From Bifidobacterium jacchi (GTDB lineage Bacteria; Actinomycetota; Actinomycetes; Actinomycetales; Bifidobacteriaceae), in the NCBI RefSeq assembly GCF_009078285.1, contig NZ_RQSP01000023.1, positions 1 through 42,920 on the forward strand: a DNA stretch of 42,920 bases, written 5' to 3'. The notes under the pieces are model-generated. The model was not told where the DNA came from and searched no databases. It saw only the letters and a list, made by a program, of their open reading frames with translations. The translations under genes and the position numbers were made by a program. Below, piece after piece: positions 24,589 to 33,386 of the stretch (positions are counted from its first letter, which is position 1; every line of letters begins with the position of its first letter).

Positions 24589-26064
24589 CTACGCCATGTT
24601 GGCATCATCGCGCTGCGCCCCGGGAAGTCGCGTGATTCGTCTGGCGGATGCGGCGATCGCATCGAGCGCGCCGAGCAGCGTCATCAGCGCCAACGGATAG
24701 AGATAGCGATGCTGCATGCCGTCGGCCACGTCCATCCAATCCGGCGTGTACTGAAGCCACAACGCCAGATACATCGCGGCGATGGTGGCGGCCGCCGCCG
24801 CGAACGACGCCCACCAGAACACGGCGAGCCGTCCGGTGATCGCACGCGTGGTCGTGGCGAGCGCCAGCATGATCAGCGATGCGGCGAACACGATCAGGCA
24901 CATGCCGATGAGTCGCGAATCGGATGCCCGATCGAGATTCGCCCGTGCCGTCACGATCGCGCGCGCCACGTATCCGATCACCCGCATGCCAAGCCCGGGA
25001 TCGGTCAGCAATGCGTGCTTGCGCGCCGTCATATGCGCATAGGTCACATTGACCGGCATCGTCGTATACCAGTCGTTGAGCCGCATCCATACGGCGAGCA
25101 GCGTCAGCGGCGCCACGGTGCCGACCGCGGCGAGCGCCGCCAGCCGGCACCGGCGCTGCCGCAGCAGCCGCACACGTCGCCATGTCGGGTTTTCCTCGAG
25201 ATGCAACGCGGATTGCCGCGCGCAATCCCGCGGCTGCGTCGGCTTGCGATCGGTCGCCGACGGGCGCGGCATCGCCATCCGCGACTGCGTCCAGACTGCC
25301 AGCGGCACCATAAGGATCAGCGGCGCGTAGATGAACTTGCAGCATGCCAGCAGCATGGCGACACCGCCAAGCCCGGCGACGAAACGCAGCCGCACCGGCC
25401 GAGTGGCGACCCGCAGCAGCATCGCGGTGAGCAGTGTCACCGTGCACTGGGTGAGCGAGTCGGCGGAGATCGCGAACGCGCTGTTCGACGCCGCCGTCAC
25501 CGCGGTCAGCAGCAGTGTTGCGGGAATGCGCCACCGGGGCAGCGCCGCCACCGCAAGACCGGTCATCAGCGCATAGACCGCCAGCATCAGCGTCTGCGCG
25601 AGCCGATACGTGACGGCGGTCGGCAGACCAAGCGCACGACCGGCCGCGAATCCGGCCAGTTGGGGAAGATAGGCGACGGGCGTGTAGACGGCCGTGTTGT
25701 TGTACGGTAGATCGACGGTGCGCGCATCCGAACGCGTGATCGTGTCCGGCCACGCCACCGCCGGATCATGATGATCGTATTCGCGTATCGAATAGTCAAG
25801 CCATGAACGGTCCACCGCACCCCCCACATTGCCGTGGACCATCGGATGAAGCTCGCTGCGCGAGGAGACCGGTCGGGCGATCACATCGCCGTTGAGGATG
25901 CCGCTGATGCGATAGGTGTGCGCCCAGACGTCCGACGTGTGCCCGGGCGCGGTGGAGAGCATGACCATGCCGCCGGCGAGCAGCGCGCATAGGGCCGCGA
26001 TGATCGGCATCAGGCGGAGTGCGGCCGCGATCAGGCGGCTGCGGCGAGTGGCTGAGAGGATCAC
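24589..26064 (-). CDS. DUF2142 family polytopic membrane protein
   Basis: 491 aa with about ten hydrophobic segments. A membrane helix near the N-terminus (LMPIIAALCALLAGGMVML) is followed by an extracytoplasmic loop (residues 45-120) and the family stretch VYTPVAYLPQLAGFAAGRALGLP and AISADSLTQC. DUF2142 proteins resemble GT-C glycosyltransferase-type membrane proteins and often lie in surface-glycan loci, but no glycan genes are adjacent. The GTG start at 26064 is chosen because a TACAAT -10 box lies exactly six bases before it, implying a leaderless message. No ribosome site is present for earlier codons. Confidence 0.85.
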   Translation of the reverse strand: MILSATRRSRLIAAALRLMPIIAALCALLAGGMVMLSTAPGHTSDVWAHTYRISGILNGDVIARPVSSRSELHPMVHGNVGGAVDRSWLDYSIREYDHHDPAVAWPDTITRSDARTVDLPYNNTAVYTPVAYLPQLAGFAAGRALGLPTAVTYRLAQTLMLAVYALMTGLAVAALPRWRIPATLLLTAVTAASNSAFAISADSLTQCTVTLLTAMLLRVATRPVRLRFVAGLGGVAMLLACCKFIYAPLILMVPLAVWTQSRMAMPRPSATDRKPTQPRDCARQSALHLEENPTWRRVRLLRQRRCRLAALAAVGTVAPLTLLAVWMRLNDWYTTMPVNVTYAHMTARKHALLTDPGLGMRVIGYVARAIVTARANLDRASDSRLIGMCLIVFAASLIMLALATTTRAITGRLAVFWWASFAAAAATIAAMYLALWLQYTPDWMDVADGMQHRYLYPLALMTLLGALDAIAASARRITRLPGAQRDDANMA

Positions 26065-26076
26065 GACACCATTGTA
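26065..26076 (-). promoter_or_regulatory. -10 box TACAAT of a leaderless DUF2142 transcript
   Basis: On the minus strand TACAAT (26076-26071) is followed by GGTGTC and the GTG start at 26064. Confidence 0.6.
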
Positions 26077-26165
26077 GGCATCGGCGTGTCGCCATGTTTC
26101 GCGGCTGTGCGCAGTCGGCTTGCGCATGTCGGCAAACCGTGGTTTTGCAACGGTTGAGAGCGGTC

Positions 26166-26278
26166 TATAAGAAACGGGTATGCCGCTCGGCTTGCATAGG
26201 CGCGGCAGCGGGCGATAGCGTCGTATCAGACGCGGACTCCACCGGGGAATCCGCCCGAAACGATCCCAGGGGGTGCTT
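26166..26278 (+). promoter_or_regulatory. Promoter and structured 5' leader of the cystathionine gamma-synthase gene
   Basis: A TATAAG -10 box (26166-26171) leaves about 100 bases before the start codon. The leader contains a TGCCGC / GCGGCA stem (around 26180-26208) and a GCGGA / TCCGC hairpin at 26231-26253. It matches no riboswitch consensus that I know (not SAM-I, SAM-II or SAM-IV). Confidence 0.35.
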
Positions 26279-27535
26279 ATGACGAGGTTCAATACCCAGC
26301 TGGTCCACGGACTGCCGGTCGGCGACAACACGACCGGAGCCGTGAACCCGCCTATCTACAACTCATCCACGTATGCTTTCGAATCGGTCGAGTCCATGCC
26401 CCGCTGGGACTACGCTCGCAGCGGCAACCCCACGAGGGAGTTCCTCGAACGCCAGATCGCGCAGCTCGAACACGGCACGCGCGGCTTCGCCTTCGCGTCG
26501 GGGCTCGCCGCCATCCATGCGACGCTGTCGATCTTCCGTCCCGGCGACCGGATCGTCGTCGGCCGCAACATCTACGGCGGCACGTATTCGCTGTTCAACG
26601 AGTACTTCGCCGACCGCGGGCTTCTGTTCGACGCCGTGGACACCGCCGATCCCGAGGCGCTCGACGCGGCAGTGTCCGGAAGCGGGCGCGGCAGTGGCGG
26701 CGCGGACGTGCCGCCGGCGAAGGCGGTGTACTTCGAGACGCTCACCAATCCGCTCATCGAGGTCAACAACGTGCGGGCCATCAGCGCGATCGCGCACCGT
26801 TACGGGGCGCTCTCGATCGTCGACAACACGTTCGTCACGCCGTACCTTCAGCGTCCGCTCGATCTGGGTGCCGACGTGGTCATCCATTCCGCCACCAAGT
26901 ATCTCGCCGGCCACTCCGAAGTGAACGCCGGGCTGGTGGTCGTGCTGTCCGAGGACGTGGGCCGCGGCATCTACTTCGCGCAGAACCGCTTCGGCGGCGT
27001 GCTTGCGCCGACGGAGTGCAATGACGTCCGCCGCGGCATCCAGACGCTGGCGCTGCGCATGGACCGTCAGCAGTCGAACGCGCAGTCGATCGCCGAATAC
27101 CTGCTGGTTCATCCGCTGGTCAGAACGGTGCACTATCCGGGCATCCGAGCCGATCGCAACCGGCTGCTCGCCGAGAACGGGCTCAAGGGCTTCGGCGGCG
27201 TGCTCTCGTTCGAGGTGGTTCCGGGCGTCGATCCGGCGGTCGTGCTCGACAATCTGCATGTGTTCCGACTCGCGGTGAGTCTGGGCGCGGTGGAGAGTCT
27301 TGCCGAGCTGCCGTGTCGCATGACGCATTTCGAGCTTCCGCGCGCCGAACGGCTCAAGGTCGGCATCACCGATCAGCTCATCCGACTTGCCATCGGCATC
27401 GAGGATGTGGTGGATCTGATCGAGGATCTCGGTCAGGCCTTCGACAAGGCGTATGATGCGCTGGATGCGGATGCGTTGCAGGCGGATGCGGATGCGCGCG
27501 ATATCCGCGAGATGGCGGCCGGTCTGGTCGCCTGA
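26279..27535 (+). CDS. metB: Cystathionine gamma-synthase (Cys/Met metabolism PLP enzyme)
   Basis: A 418-aa fold-type I PLP enzyme, probably joining cysteine to an activated homoserine to give cystathionine for methionine synthesis. Visible marks are YARSGNPTREFLE, FASGLAAIHA, YGGTYSLFNEYF (PLP stacking Tyr), ETLTNPLIEV, VDNTFVTPYLQRPLDLGAD, the PLP lysine in HSATKYLAGHS, and QNRFGGVLAPTECNDVRRGIQTL, SLGAVESLAELPCRMTH. Cystathionine beta/gamma-lyase activity is an alternative, since the family is hard to split by sequence. A small Gly/Ser insert (about 141-150) and a 30-residue Asp/Ala-rich tail are unusual. ATG 26279 follows AGGGGG. The metY-like gene is next on the same strand. Confidence 0.88.
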   Translation: MTRFNTQLVHGLPVGDNTTGAVNPPIYNSSTYAFESVESMPRWDYARSGNPTREFLERQIAQLEHGTRGFAFASGLAAIHATLSIFRPGDRIVVGRNIYGGTYSLFNEYFADRGLLFDAVDTADPEALDAAVSGSGRGSGGADVPPAKAVYFETLTNPLIEVNNVRAISAIAHRYGALSIVDNTFVTPYLQRPLDLGADVVIHSATKYLAGHSEVNAGLVVVLSEDVGRGIYFAQNRFGGVLAPTECNDVRRGIQTLALRMDRQQSNAQSIAEYLLVHPLVRTVHYPGIRADRNRLLAENGLKGFGGVLSFEVVPGVDPAVVLDNLHVFRLAVSLGAVESLAELPCRMTHFELPRAERLKVGITDQLIRLAIGIEDVVDLIEDLGQAFDKAYDALDADALQADADARDIREMAAGLVA

Positions 27536-27587
27536 ATCATCGTGCGTGCACCATCTCGTGCGCATCATGGTGAATCTGCATCATCGC

Positions 27588-27623
27588 AATCATGTGAATC
27601 ATGTGAATCATGCAAATCATGTA
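27588..27623. repeat. Tandem 9-bp repeat (AATCATGTG), four units
   Basis: Units at 27588, 27597, 27606 and 27615, the first two identical. It fills the gap between the two PLP-enzyme genes. Confidence 0.85.
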
Positions 27624-27663
27624 AATCTGCGTTATCGCGCAATCATCGATAGGGAAGAGTGAT

Positions 27664-28953
27664 ATGGCGGGATTCGGCACACAGGCCATCCATGCGGGCT
27701 ACGATGCGAAGGGCAATGACGACGCGGTGAGCGTGCCGATCTACGCCTCGGCGGCGTTCGACTTGGAGAACGCGGTGCGAGGCCGCGATCTGGCCGCCGG
27801 CATCGAGAACGGCTTCGAATACTCCCGTGTGGCCAATCCCACGGTGGACGCCTTGGAACGTCGCATCGCCGCTTTGGAGGGAGGCGTTGGCGCGGTGGCG
27901 GTGTCCAGCGGCATGGCGGCGGTGACGTATGCGCTGATGTGCGCGGGGGAGGGCGGCGGCCGCATCGTCGCCTCGCGTGATCTCTATGGCGCCTCGGTCG
28001 ATGCGCTGGGCGATTTTCTGCCCCAGTTCGGCATCCATTGCGATTTTGTGGACGACATCAACGATCTTGATGAGGTCGGCGCGCTCATCGGCCCGGATAC
28101 GCGGGCGATCTTCGCCGAAACCGTCGCCAATCCCAGCACCCGCATCACCGACATCGAGCCGTTGGCGGCGCTCGCCCATCGCCACGGCGTCGCCCTGATC
28201 GTCGACAACACGATTCCAACGCCCTATCTGCTGCGGCCGATCGAATTCGGCGCGGACATCGTCGTGCATTCCACGACGAAGGGCATCACCGGGCACGGCA
28301 ATGCGATCGGCGGCGTCATCGTCGATGCGGGTCGCTTCGACTGGGCGAACGGTCGTTTCGCGCAGTTCACCACGCCGCAGCAGGTCATCGCCGACGAGAC
28401 GGGCAGGTCGGTCAGCTTCGCCGCGCGATTCGCAGATCAGGCGTTTCTTCGCCGCATCCGCATCAAGTATCTGCGTACGTTCGGCGCGGTCGCCAGCCCG
28501 TTCAACGCCTATCTGACGCTGCTCGGCCTGGAGACGCTTCCCCAGCGCGTCGCACGTCAGGTCGAGACCGCCACGCGCGTGGCGCGTCATCTGACCCGCG
28601 TCGCGCATGTCGTCAAAGTCAACTATTCGGGACTCGGCAACACGCCGCAGTTCGCTCTGGCCGCCAAGTACTTTCCGCGCGGCGTCGGTCAGGTGCTCTC
28701 GTTCCTCGTCGATGGGGACGCGAGCAACGTGCGGCGCATCCTCGACGGCACGCGGCTGTTCTCGTATGTGCCCAACATCGGCGATGCGCGATCGCTCATC
28801 GTGGACCCGGCGAACATCACGCACCGCGAGGTTCCGGCCCAGACGCGTCTGGCGGCTGGAGTGTCCGACAACCTCATACGCCTCTCGATCGGACTTGAGG
28901 ATGCGGACGATCTGATCGCCGACCTCGATCAGGCCATAGCCGGCGCCTACTGA
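27664..28953 (+). CDS. metY: O-acetylhomoserine sulfhydrylase (aminocarboxypropyltransferase)
   Basis: A 429-aa PLP enzyme of the same fold as its neighbour but with the longer MetY plan: GFGTQAIHAGY at the N-terminus, YSRVANPTVDALERRIAALEGG, SSGMAAVTYAL, VDNTIPTPYLLRPIEFGADI, the PLP lysine in HSTTKGITGHGNAIGG, and the C-terminal REVPAQTRLAAGVSDNLIRLSIGLED. It would insert sulfide directly into O-acetylhomoserine to give homocysteine, so the pair of genes would supply both trans-sulfuration and direct sulfhydrylation. ATG 27664 follows AGGGAAGAG. The spacing of 128 bases from the first gene allows co-transcription. Confidence 0.92.
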   Translation: MAGFGTQAIHAGYDAKGNDDAVSVPIYASAAFDLENAVRGRDLAAGIENGFEYSRVANPTVDALERRIAALEGGVGAVAVSSGMAAVTYALMCAGEGGGRIVASRDLYGASVDALGDFLPQFGIHCDFVDDINDLDEVGALIGPDTRAIFAETVANPSTRITDIEPLAALAHRHGVALIVDNTIPTPYLLRPIEFGADIVVHSTTKGITGHGNAIGGVIVDAGRFDWANGRFAQFTTPQQVIADETGRSVSFAARFADQAFLRRIRIKYLRTFGAVASPFNAYLTLLGLETLPQRVARQVETATRVARHLTRVAHVVKVNYSGLGNTPQFALAAKYFPRGVGQVLSFLVDGDASNVRRILDGTRLFSYVPNIGDARSLIVDPANITHREVPAQTRLAAGVSDNLIRLSIGLEDADDLIADLDQAIAGAY

Positions 28954-28972
28954 GCCGCTTGCTCCGCGCCGC

Positions 28973-30814
28973 TCACTCCTTGATGAACGTGCCTCCGGTG
29001 GTCGAGGTGAGCTTCTGCCTGTTGATGTCGCTCGCCTTGTCGGAACCGGACGACGAGTCGATCTCGGATGTCGATTGCCCCGGCGGGATGTAGGCGAGCG
29101 TATCCTCGCCGTCATACCATGAGAACGAGGTGTTGCCCAGATCCTTGTACGAGTTCGCCTCATACGGATAGCTGCCGTACAGGTCGCCGTTCACAAACAG
29201 ATCGTAGCTGCAGTCGGCGCGCAAGGTGATGCGCATCGTGCCGTTGAGCTGCACGTAGTCGCCGGTGAGCGCCGCGCAGCGGTTCTTGTCGGCCGCCTTC
29301 TTGGCATCCTCCTTGGCCTTCTTCTCGTCGTCGGTCTTCTTCTTGACCGACTTGTTGACGGCATCCATCGCGCTGTCGAGCTGATCGGACGCCTGTTGGA
29401 TCGCCGTCTGGCTGTCGGCGGTCGAATCGTTGACCAGCGCGCTTGCCTGCACGATCGCCTCCTGCAGCGCGGTGCGCGTATCCTCGTCGGCGACCTTGCC
29501 GTTCGAGGAGTCGAACAGGCTCTGCGCCGCGTCGCGTTTGGCTGACAGGGTGGTCTGCTCGTCTTCGATCGTCTTGCGCTCCTGGGACTTGTCGACCGAC
29601 GACACCGCGCTGGCGATGGCCTTGATGCGCGAGTTCTGATCGTTGGTCGCGCGGCGGATGCTCTGCGTGGCCTGGGAGATCGCCGCGGTGTCGGCGGAGC
29701 CGTCGCATTCGATCACGTTCTTGAGGGAGTCGGGTTCCTTGATGGCGTTGTTGAGCGTGTCGAGCGTCGCCGAATCGGCCACCGACGAGGAATCCAGGCC
29801 GGCGGAGTCCCGAGCAGCCGCCGCGGCGTCGTCCGCCTTGGCAGTGACGCTTGACAGCTCGTCGTAGGCGCTGCGGCAGTCCGACAGCGCGCGTGCATGA
29901 TTCGATGCCATCCACCACCACAGCGTGCCTCCCAGCATGAGGATGATGGCCAGAATCGCGCCGATGATCGCTGCGAACACGCGCGGATTGAAACCGGCCG
30001 GTCCGTCGTCCGGATCGTCGACGTTCGCTCCGGCGCCTCCATTGCGATCGGCGAAGTCGGACATGGACGACAACGCGTCGAACTCGCCGGTGTCTTCCGC
30101 CGACGTCGGCTCTCCGGCGGCCGGAGGAATGCTGACGGGCATCGCCGCCGGTGCCGCCGGTGTGGCGGGCATGGTCGGCGCGATGGCCGGCGGCATCACC
30201 GACGTGGCGGATCCCGCGCCGGTGGCGGCCGCATGCATGGTGCCTGACGCGTCGAACGGCGGCAAAGGGGCGATGTTTCCGGTGACGCTCAGGTCATCGC
30301 CAAAGGCACCGGCTGGCTGCGTCTCCTCGGCGACTGGAGTCGGCGTCGTCGTTTGCATCGCCAACGGTTGCGGTGTCGGTTGCGGTTGCAGTTGCGGTGC
30401 CGGCAGCGGCACCGGTGGAATCGACGGCTGCGATGCCGCGGTCTGTTCAGGTGCCGTGGTGGCGACCGCTTCCGGTGACGGGTGCAGCAGGGGAATGAAT
30501 CCGTCGAGCGGGGGAATGTCCAGCGCTGATTCATCCAACACTGATTCGTCCAGCGCCGTGTCGTCCGGCGCCGAATCGACATGAGCGTCACCGGGATGCA
30601 CATCGCCGGATTGCACGGCGAAGGATGATGCATAAGCGGGCTGCGCCTCCGCTGACCGCGGCTGAGCCGCCGCCGAGGCGGTGTGATCACCCTGACCGGG
30701 CAGAGGAACGGTCAGCAGCGGCGCTCCGCAGGAGGGGCATGACGATGCATTCGACGGGCATGCGACGCCACAGGACGGACAACGTCGTTCATTCGGATGC
30801 GGTTGAGATGACAT
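28973..30814 (-). CDS. Zinc-ribbon, single-pass membrane protein with coiled extracytoplasmic module
   Basis: A 613-aa protein with a clear layout. The N-terminal C4 zinc ribbon is RCPSCGVACPSNASSCPSCG (about residues 11-31). About 240 residues of Pro/Ala/Thr-rich low-complexity sequence follow. One membrane segment lies at about 277-300 (AIIGAILAIILMLGGTLWWW), then a helical module (300-500) ending DSSNGKVADEDTRTALQEAI and a Lys-rich coil. A C-terminal beta-like domain begins at about 515 (CAALTGDYVQLNGTMRITL) and runs to the end. The helical module recurs in the protein at 41720-42736. ATG 30814 follows GAGGG. Function unknown; the cytoplasmic ribbon plus outer domain suggests envelope sensing or scaffolding (inference). 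Confidence 0.82.
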   Translation of the reverse strand: MSSQPHPNERRCPSCGVACPSNASSCPSCGAPLLTVPLPGQGDHTASAAAQPRSAEAQPAYASSFAVQSGDVHPGDAHVDSAPDDTALDESVLDESALDIPPLDGFIPLLHPSPEAVATTAPEQTAASQPSIPPVPLPAPQLQPQPTPQPLAMQTTTPTPVAEETQPAGAFGDDLSVTGNIAPLPPFDASGTMHAAATGAGSATSVMPPAIAPTMPATPAAPAAMPVSIPPAAGEPTSAEDTGEFDALSSMSDFADRNGGAGANVDDPDDGPAGFNPRVFAAIIGAILAIILMLGGTLWWWMASNHARALSDCRSAYDELSSVTAKADDAAAAARDSAGLDSSSVADSATLDTLNNAIKEPDSLKNVIECDGSADTAAISQATQSIRRATNDQNSRIKAIASAVSSVDKSQERKTIEDEQTTLSAKRDAAQSLFDSSNGKVADEDTRTALQEAIVQASALVNDSTADSQTAIQQASDQLDSAMDAVNKSVKKKTDDEKKAKEDAKKAADKNRCAALTGDYVQLNGTMRITLRADCSYDLFVNGDLYGSYPYEANSYKDLGNTSFSWYDGEDTLAYIPPGQSTSEIDSSSGSDKASDINRQKLTSTTGGTFIKE

Positions 30815-30999
30815 GGCACCCTCGCTTTCTCTTGACGGCCATTGTACGGCCGGGTGAGAGACAAACGTCTTCACGGCTCATCCACGCCGTGTTCATCTTG
30901 CATCCGTCGCGTCCCCGCCCGTCGTGAGTGCGAGTTGCTACGATTGAGATACGGGCTGTGACGAGAACGATCATGGCCTCATACTCATAGGAGGGGAAC

Positions 31000-31896
31000 A
31001 TGGACGTCCTTATTGCCGCCGCCGTCGTGGCGGTGCTCGTCATCATCGTGCTCATCGCCCTGCTGTTCATCGTGCCGCAGCAGCAGGCGTACATCATCGA
31101 ACGATTCGGCAAGTTCCACGCGGTTCGCTTCGCCGGCATCCACGCGAAAATCCCGTTCGTCGATCGCATCGCGATGAAGACCAACATGCGCGTCTCCCAG
31201 CTCAACGTGCAGCTGGAGACCAAGACGCTCGACAACGTGTTCGTCACCGTCGTGGCGAGCACCCAGTTCCGCGTCAATCCGGAGAACGTGGCCACCGCAT
31301 ACTACGAGCTGCGCGACCCGGCCGGCCAGCTGCGCAGCTACATGGAGGACGCGCTGCGCTCCGCCATCCCCGCGCTGACCCTCGACGACGCCTTCGCCCG
31401 CAAGGACGACGTCGCCGCAGACGTGCAGAAGACCGTCGGCAACGAAATGGCACGCTTCGGCTTCACCGTGGTCAAGACCCTCATCACCGCAATCGATCCG
31501 AGCCCGCAGGTCAAGAACGCGATGGACTCCATCAACGCCGCCCAGCGCGAGAAGGAGGCCACCCGCCAGCGCGCCGAGGCCCAGCGCATCCAGATCGAAA
31601 CCCAGGCCGCAGCCGAAGCCGAGAAGACACGCCTCCAGGGCGAAGGCCAGGCCAACTACCGTCGCGAGATCGCCAACGGCATCGTCGACCAGATCAAGAG
31701 CCTGCAGGCGGTCGGCATGAACATCAACGACGTCAACAACGTCGTGCTGTTCAACCAGTACCTCGACGTGATGCGCTCGCTGTCCGAATCCGACAACACG
31801 AAGACGGTCGTGCTGCCGGCCTCCACTCCGGGAGGATACGAGGATCTGTACAATCAGGTCACCAAGGCCATGCTCACGGCCTCGCAGACCAAGTAG
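31000..31896 (+). CDS. SPFH/band 7 (stomatin-like) membrane protein
   Basis: 298 aa. An N-terminal membrane segment (VVAVLVIIVLIALLFIV) precedes the family opening VPQQQAYIIERFGKFHAVRFAGIHAKIPFVDRI, the SPFH core (about residues 30-185) and a long Ala/Glu/Gln-rich helix (INAAQREKEATRQRAEAQRIQIETQAAAEAEK) that drives oligomer formation. Such proteins form membrane rings or microdomains and often control proteases. No NfeD partner gene lies next to it. CATAGGAGGGG before the ATG is a strong ribosome site, and a TACGAT box lies about 55 bases upstream. Confidence 0.93.
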   Translation: MDVLIAAAVVAVLVIIVLIALLFIVPQQQAYIIERFGKFHAVRFAGIHAKIPFVDRIAMKTNMRVSQLNVQLETKTLDNVFVTVVASTQFRVNPENVATAYYELRDPAGQLRSYMEDALRSAIPALTLDDAFARKDDVAADVQKTVGNEMARFGFTVVKTLITAIDPSPQVKNAMDSINAAQREKEATRQRAEAQRIQIETQAAAEAEKTRLQGEGQANYRREIANGIVDQIKSLQAVGMNINDVNNVVLFNQYLDVMRSLSESDNTKTVVLPASTPGGYEDLYNQVTKAMLTASQTK

Positions 31897-31930
31897 CGTC
31901 GATCAGCGGCCCGAGTGCCGCCATGCGGCC

Positions 31931-31942
31931 TACAATGGCCGT
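31931..31942 (+). promoter_or_regulatory. -10 box TACAAT of a leaderless dehydrogenase transcript
   Basis: TACAAT (31931-31936) is followed by GGCCGT and the ATG at 31943; no ribosome site is present. Confidence 0.65.
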
Positions 31943-32926
31943 ATGAGCACACTGAGCACACTGATCGTCAACTGCCTGCCGCTGACCGACAAGGAGCGGC
32001 AGGCATTTCTTGAGGCAACCGAATCAACCGACGTGCGGCAGGAATTCGTCGGCCGACCCATCCAGCGCGGCATGATGGGATGGAAGGCCGAAGTACCGCA
32101 GGAGCTGCGCGCCGAAGCCACGGCCGTGATCGGCAACATACCGCCCAGCCAGTGCCCGCAGTATTCCCGGCTGCAATGGCTCCAGACGTGGAGCGCAGGC
32201 GTGGACGCCTACCTTAAGCCGGGAGTGCTGCCCGACTCGGTCACGCTGACCAATGCGACCGGAGCCTACGGGCAGTCCGTGGCCGAGCACATGTTCGCGG
32301 CCATGTGGGCGCTCATGCGCAATCTGCCGATGTACGCCCGTGCGCAAAGCGAGGCCCGCTGGCATGATCTGGGAGCGGCGCTCACACCGGCCGGCGCGAC
32401 GGCGCTCATCATCGGCACCGGCGACATCGGCTCCCATTTCGCAACGCTATGCAAGGCGGCCGGCGCGCATACCGTGGGCATTCGCAGGGATCCGACCAGA
32501 CCGGCGGACGGCATCGACGACATGCACGGATTCGCCGACCTCGACGCACTGCTGTCACAAGCCGACATCATCGCGCTCGCCGTCCCCGCGGCGGCCGATA
32601 CGACCCATCTGATCGATCAGCGCCGCCTGTTCTCCCTCAAATCAACCGCCGTGCTCATCAACGCCGGCCGAGGAAGCGCAGTGGACTGCCGTGCGCTCGC
32701 CGAGGCGCTCGCCGCCGATCAGCTGCACGGCGCCGCGCTCGACGTGACCGAACCGGAACCGCTGCCCGCAGACCATCCGCTGTGGCGGGAACCGCACTGC
32801 CTGATCACCCCGCATGTGGCCGGCGGCAACCATCTCAAGGCGACCGAGGACCGTATCATCGCCATCGCGCTCGACAACGTGCGGCGCTACGCCCACGGCG
32901 AGCCGCTGCGCAACGTGAGGCGCTGA
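31943..32926 (+). CDS. D-isomer-specific 2-hydroxyacid dehydrogenase family protein
   Basis: A 327-aa NAD(P)-dependent oxidoreductase. The Rossmann motif is IGTGDIGSHF (about 155-164). Catalytic Arg is in INAGRGSAVDC, Glu in DVTEPEPLP and His in TPHVAGGN, so the Arg-Glu-His set is complete. Substrate could be a small 2-keto acid or glyoxylate; it is not the long ACT-domain form of 3-phosphoglycerate dehydrogenase. The start is set by the TACAAT box six bases upstream. The acylphosphatase frame begins a few bases after its stop, so the two may share a message. Confidence 0.92.
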   Translation: MSTLSTLIVNCLPLTDKERQAFLEATESTDVRQEFVGRPIQRGMMGWKAEVPQELRAEATAVIGNIPPSQCPQYSRLQWLQTWSAGVDAYLKPGVLPDSVTLTNATGAYGQSVAEHMFAAMWALMRNLPMYARAQSEARWHDLGAALTPAGATALIIGTGDIGSHFATLCKAAGAHTVGIRRDPTRPADGIDDMHGFADLDALLSQADIIALAVPAAADTTHLIDQRRLFSLKSTAVLINAGRGSAVDCRALAEALAADQLHGAALDVTEPEPLPADHPLWREPHCLITPHVAGGNHLKATEDRIIAIALDNVRRYAHGEPLRNVRR

Positions 32927-32955
32927 GTGTTTGAGTGTTGGTGACTGGGGTGACG

Positions 32956-33360
32956 ATGACTGGGGTGACGGTGACGAAGACTGCAAAGGACACGGAAGCG
33001 GGGAAGGGCGCCGCTTCGGGGAGGGACGGCGCTTCGAGGAAGGGCGCCGCGACGGAGACGGCAGATGGCGGCGATGATGAGATTCGCATGCATGTGATCG
33101 TGACCGGCCTGGTGCAGGGCGTGGGATTCCGCTATTTCACGGTGATGCAGGCACGCGGCATCGGCGTCGGCGGATGGGTGCGCAACCTCAACGACGGGTC
33201 CGTCGAAGTCGAGGTGCAGGGCGGGCGTCTGGCGGTCGCCAAGCTGCTGTCATGGCTTAAGGTCGGGCCGAAATGGGCCCACGTGGAGAGCATCGACGCT
33301 CGGCCGCTGCCGCCGATCCCGTCCCGTCATGACCGATTCCGGGTCTTCAACGAACGCTAA
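32956..33360 (+). CDS. acyP: Acylphosphatase
   Basis: The last 90 residues (from Met at 33088) form a full-length acylphosphatase, which hydrolyses carboxyl-phosphate bonds such as acetyl phosphate or 1,3-bisphosphoglycerate. The phosphate loop GLVQGVGFRYFT holds the catalytic Arg, and the catalytic Asn is in GGWVRNLNDGSVEV. Upstream there are 44 in-frame residues, mostly Lys/Gly/Ala/Thr with a repeated GKGAASGRDGASRKGAAT-like pattern. The start could be ATG 33088 (classic length), ATG 32956 or GTG 32935. None has a strong ribosome site, so the N-terminus is uncertain. Confidence 0.88.
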   Translation: MTGVTVTKTAKDTEAGKGAASGRDGASRKGAATETADGGDDEIRMHVIVTGLVQGVGFRYFTVMQARGIGVGGWVRNLNDGSVEVEVQGGRLAVAKLLSWLKVGPKWAHVESIDARPLPPIPSRHDRFRVFNER

Positions 33361-33386
33361 TCCGCCGGATTCCGGTGTTGCGGATT

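Noticed and set aside
26065-26278. SAM or SAH riboswitch before metB
   Set aside because: Hairpins are present but none of the conserved blocks of these riboswitch classes is seen.
33361-33386. Terminator between the acylphosphatase and patatin genes
   Set aside because: Only a weak ATCCGC / GCGGAT stem with a long loop is visible, so it is not listed as a feature.
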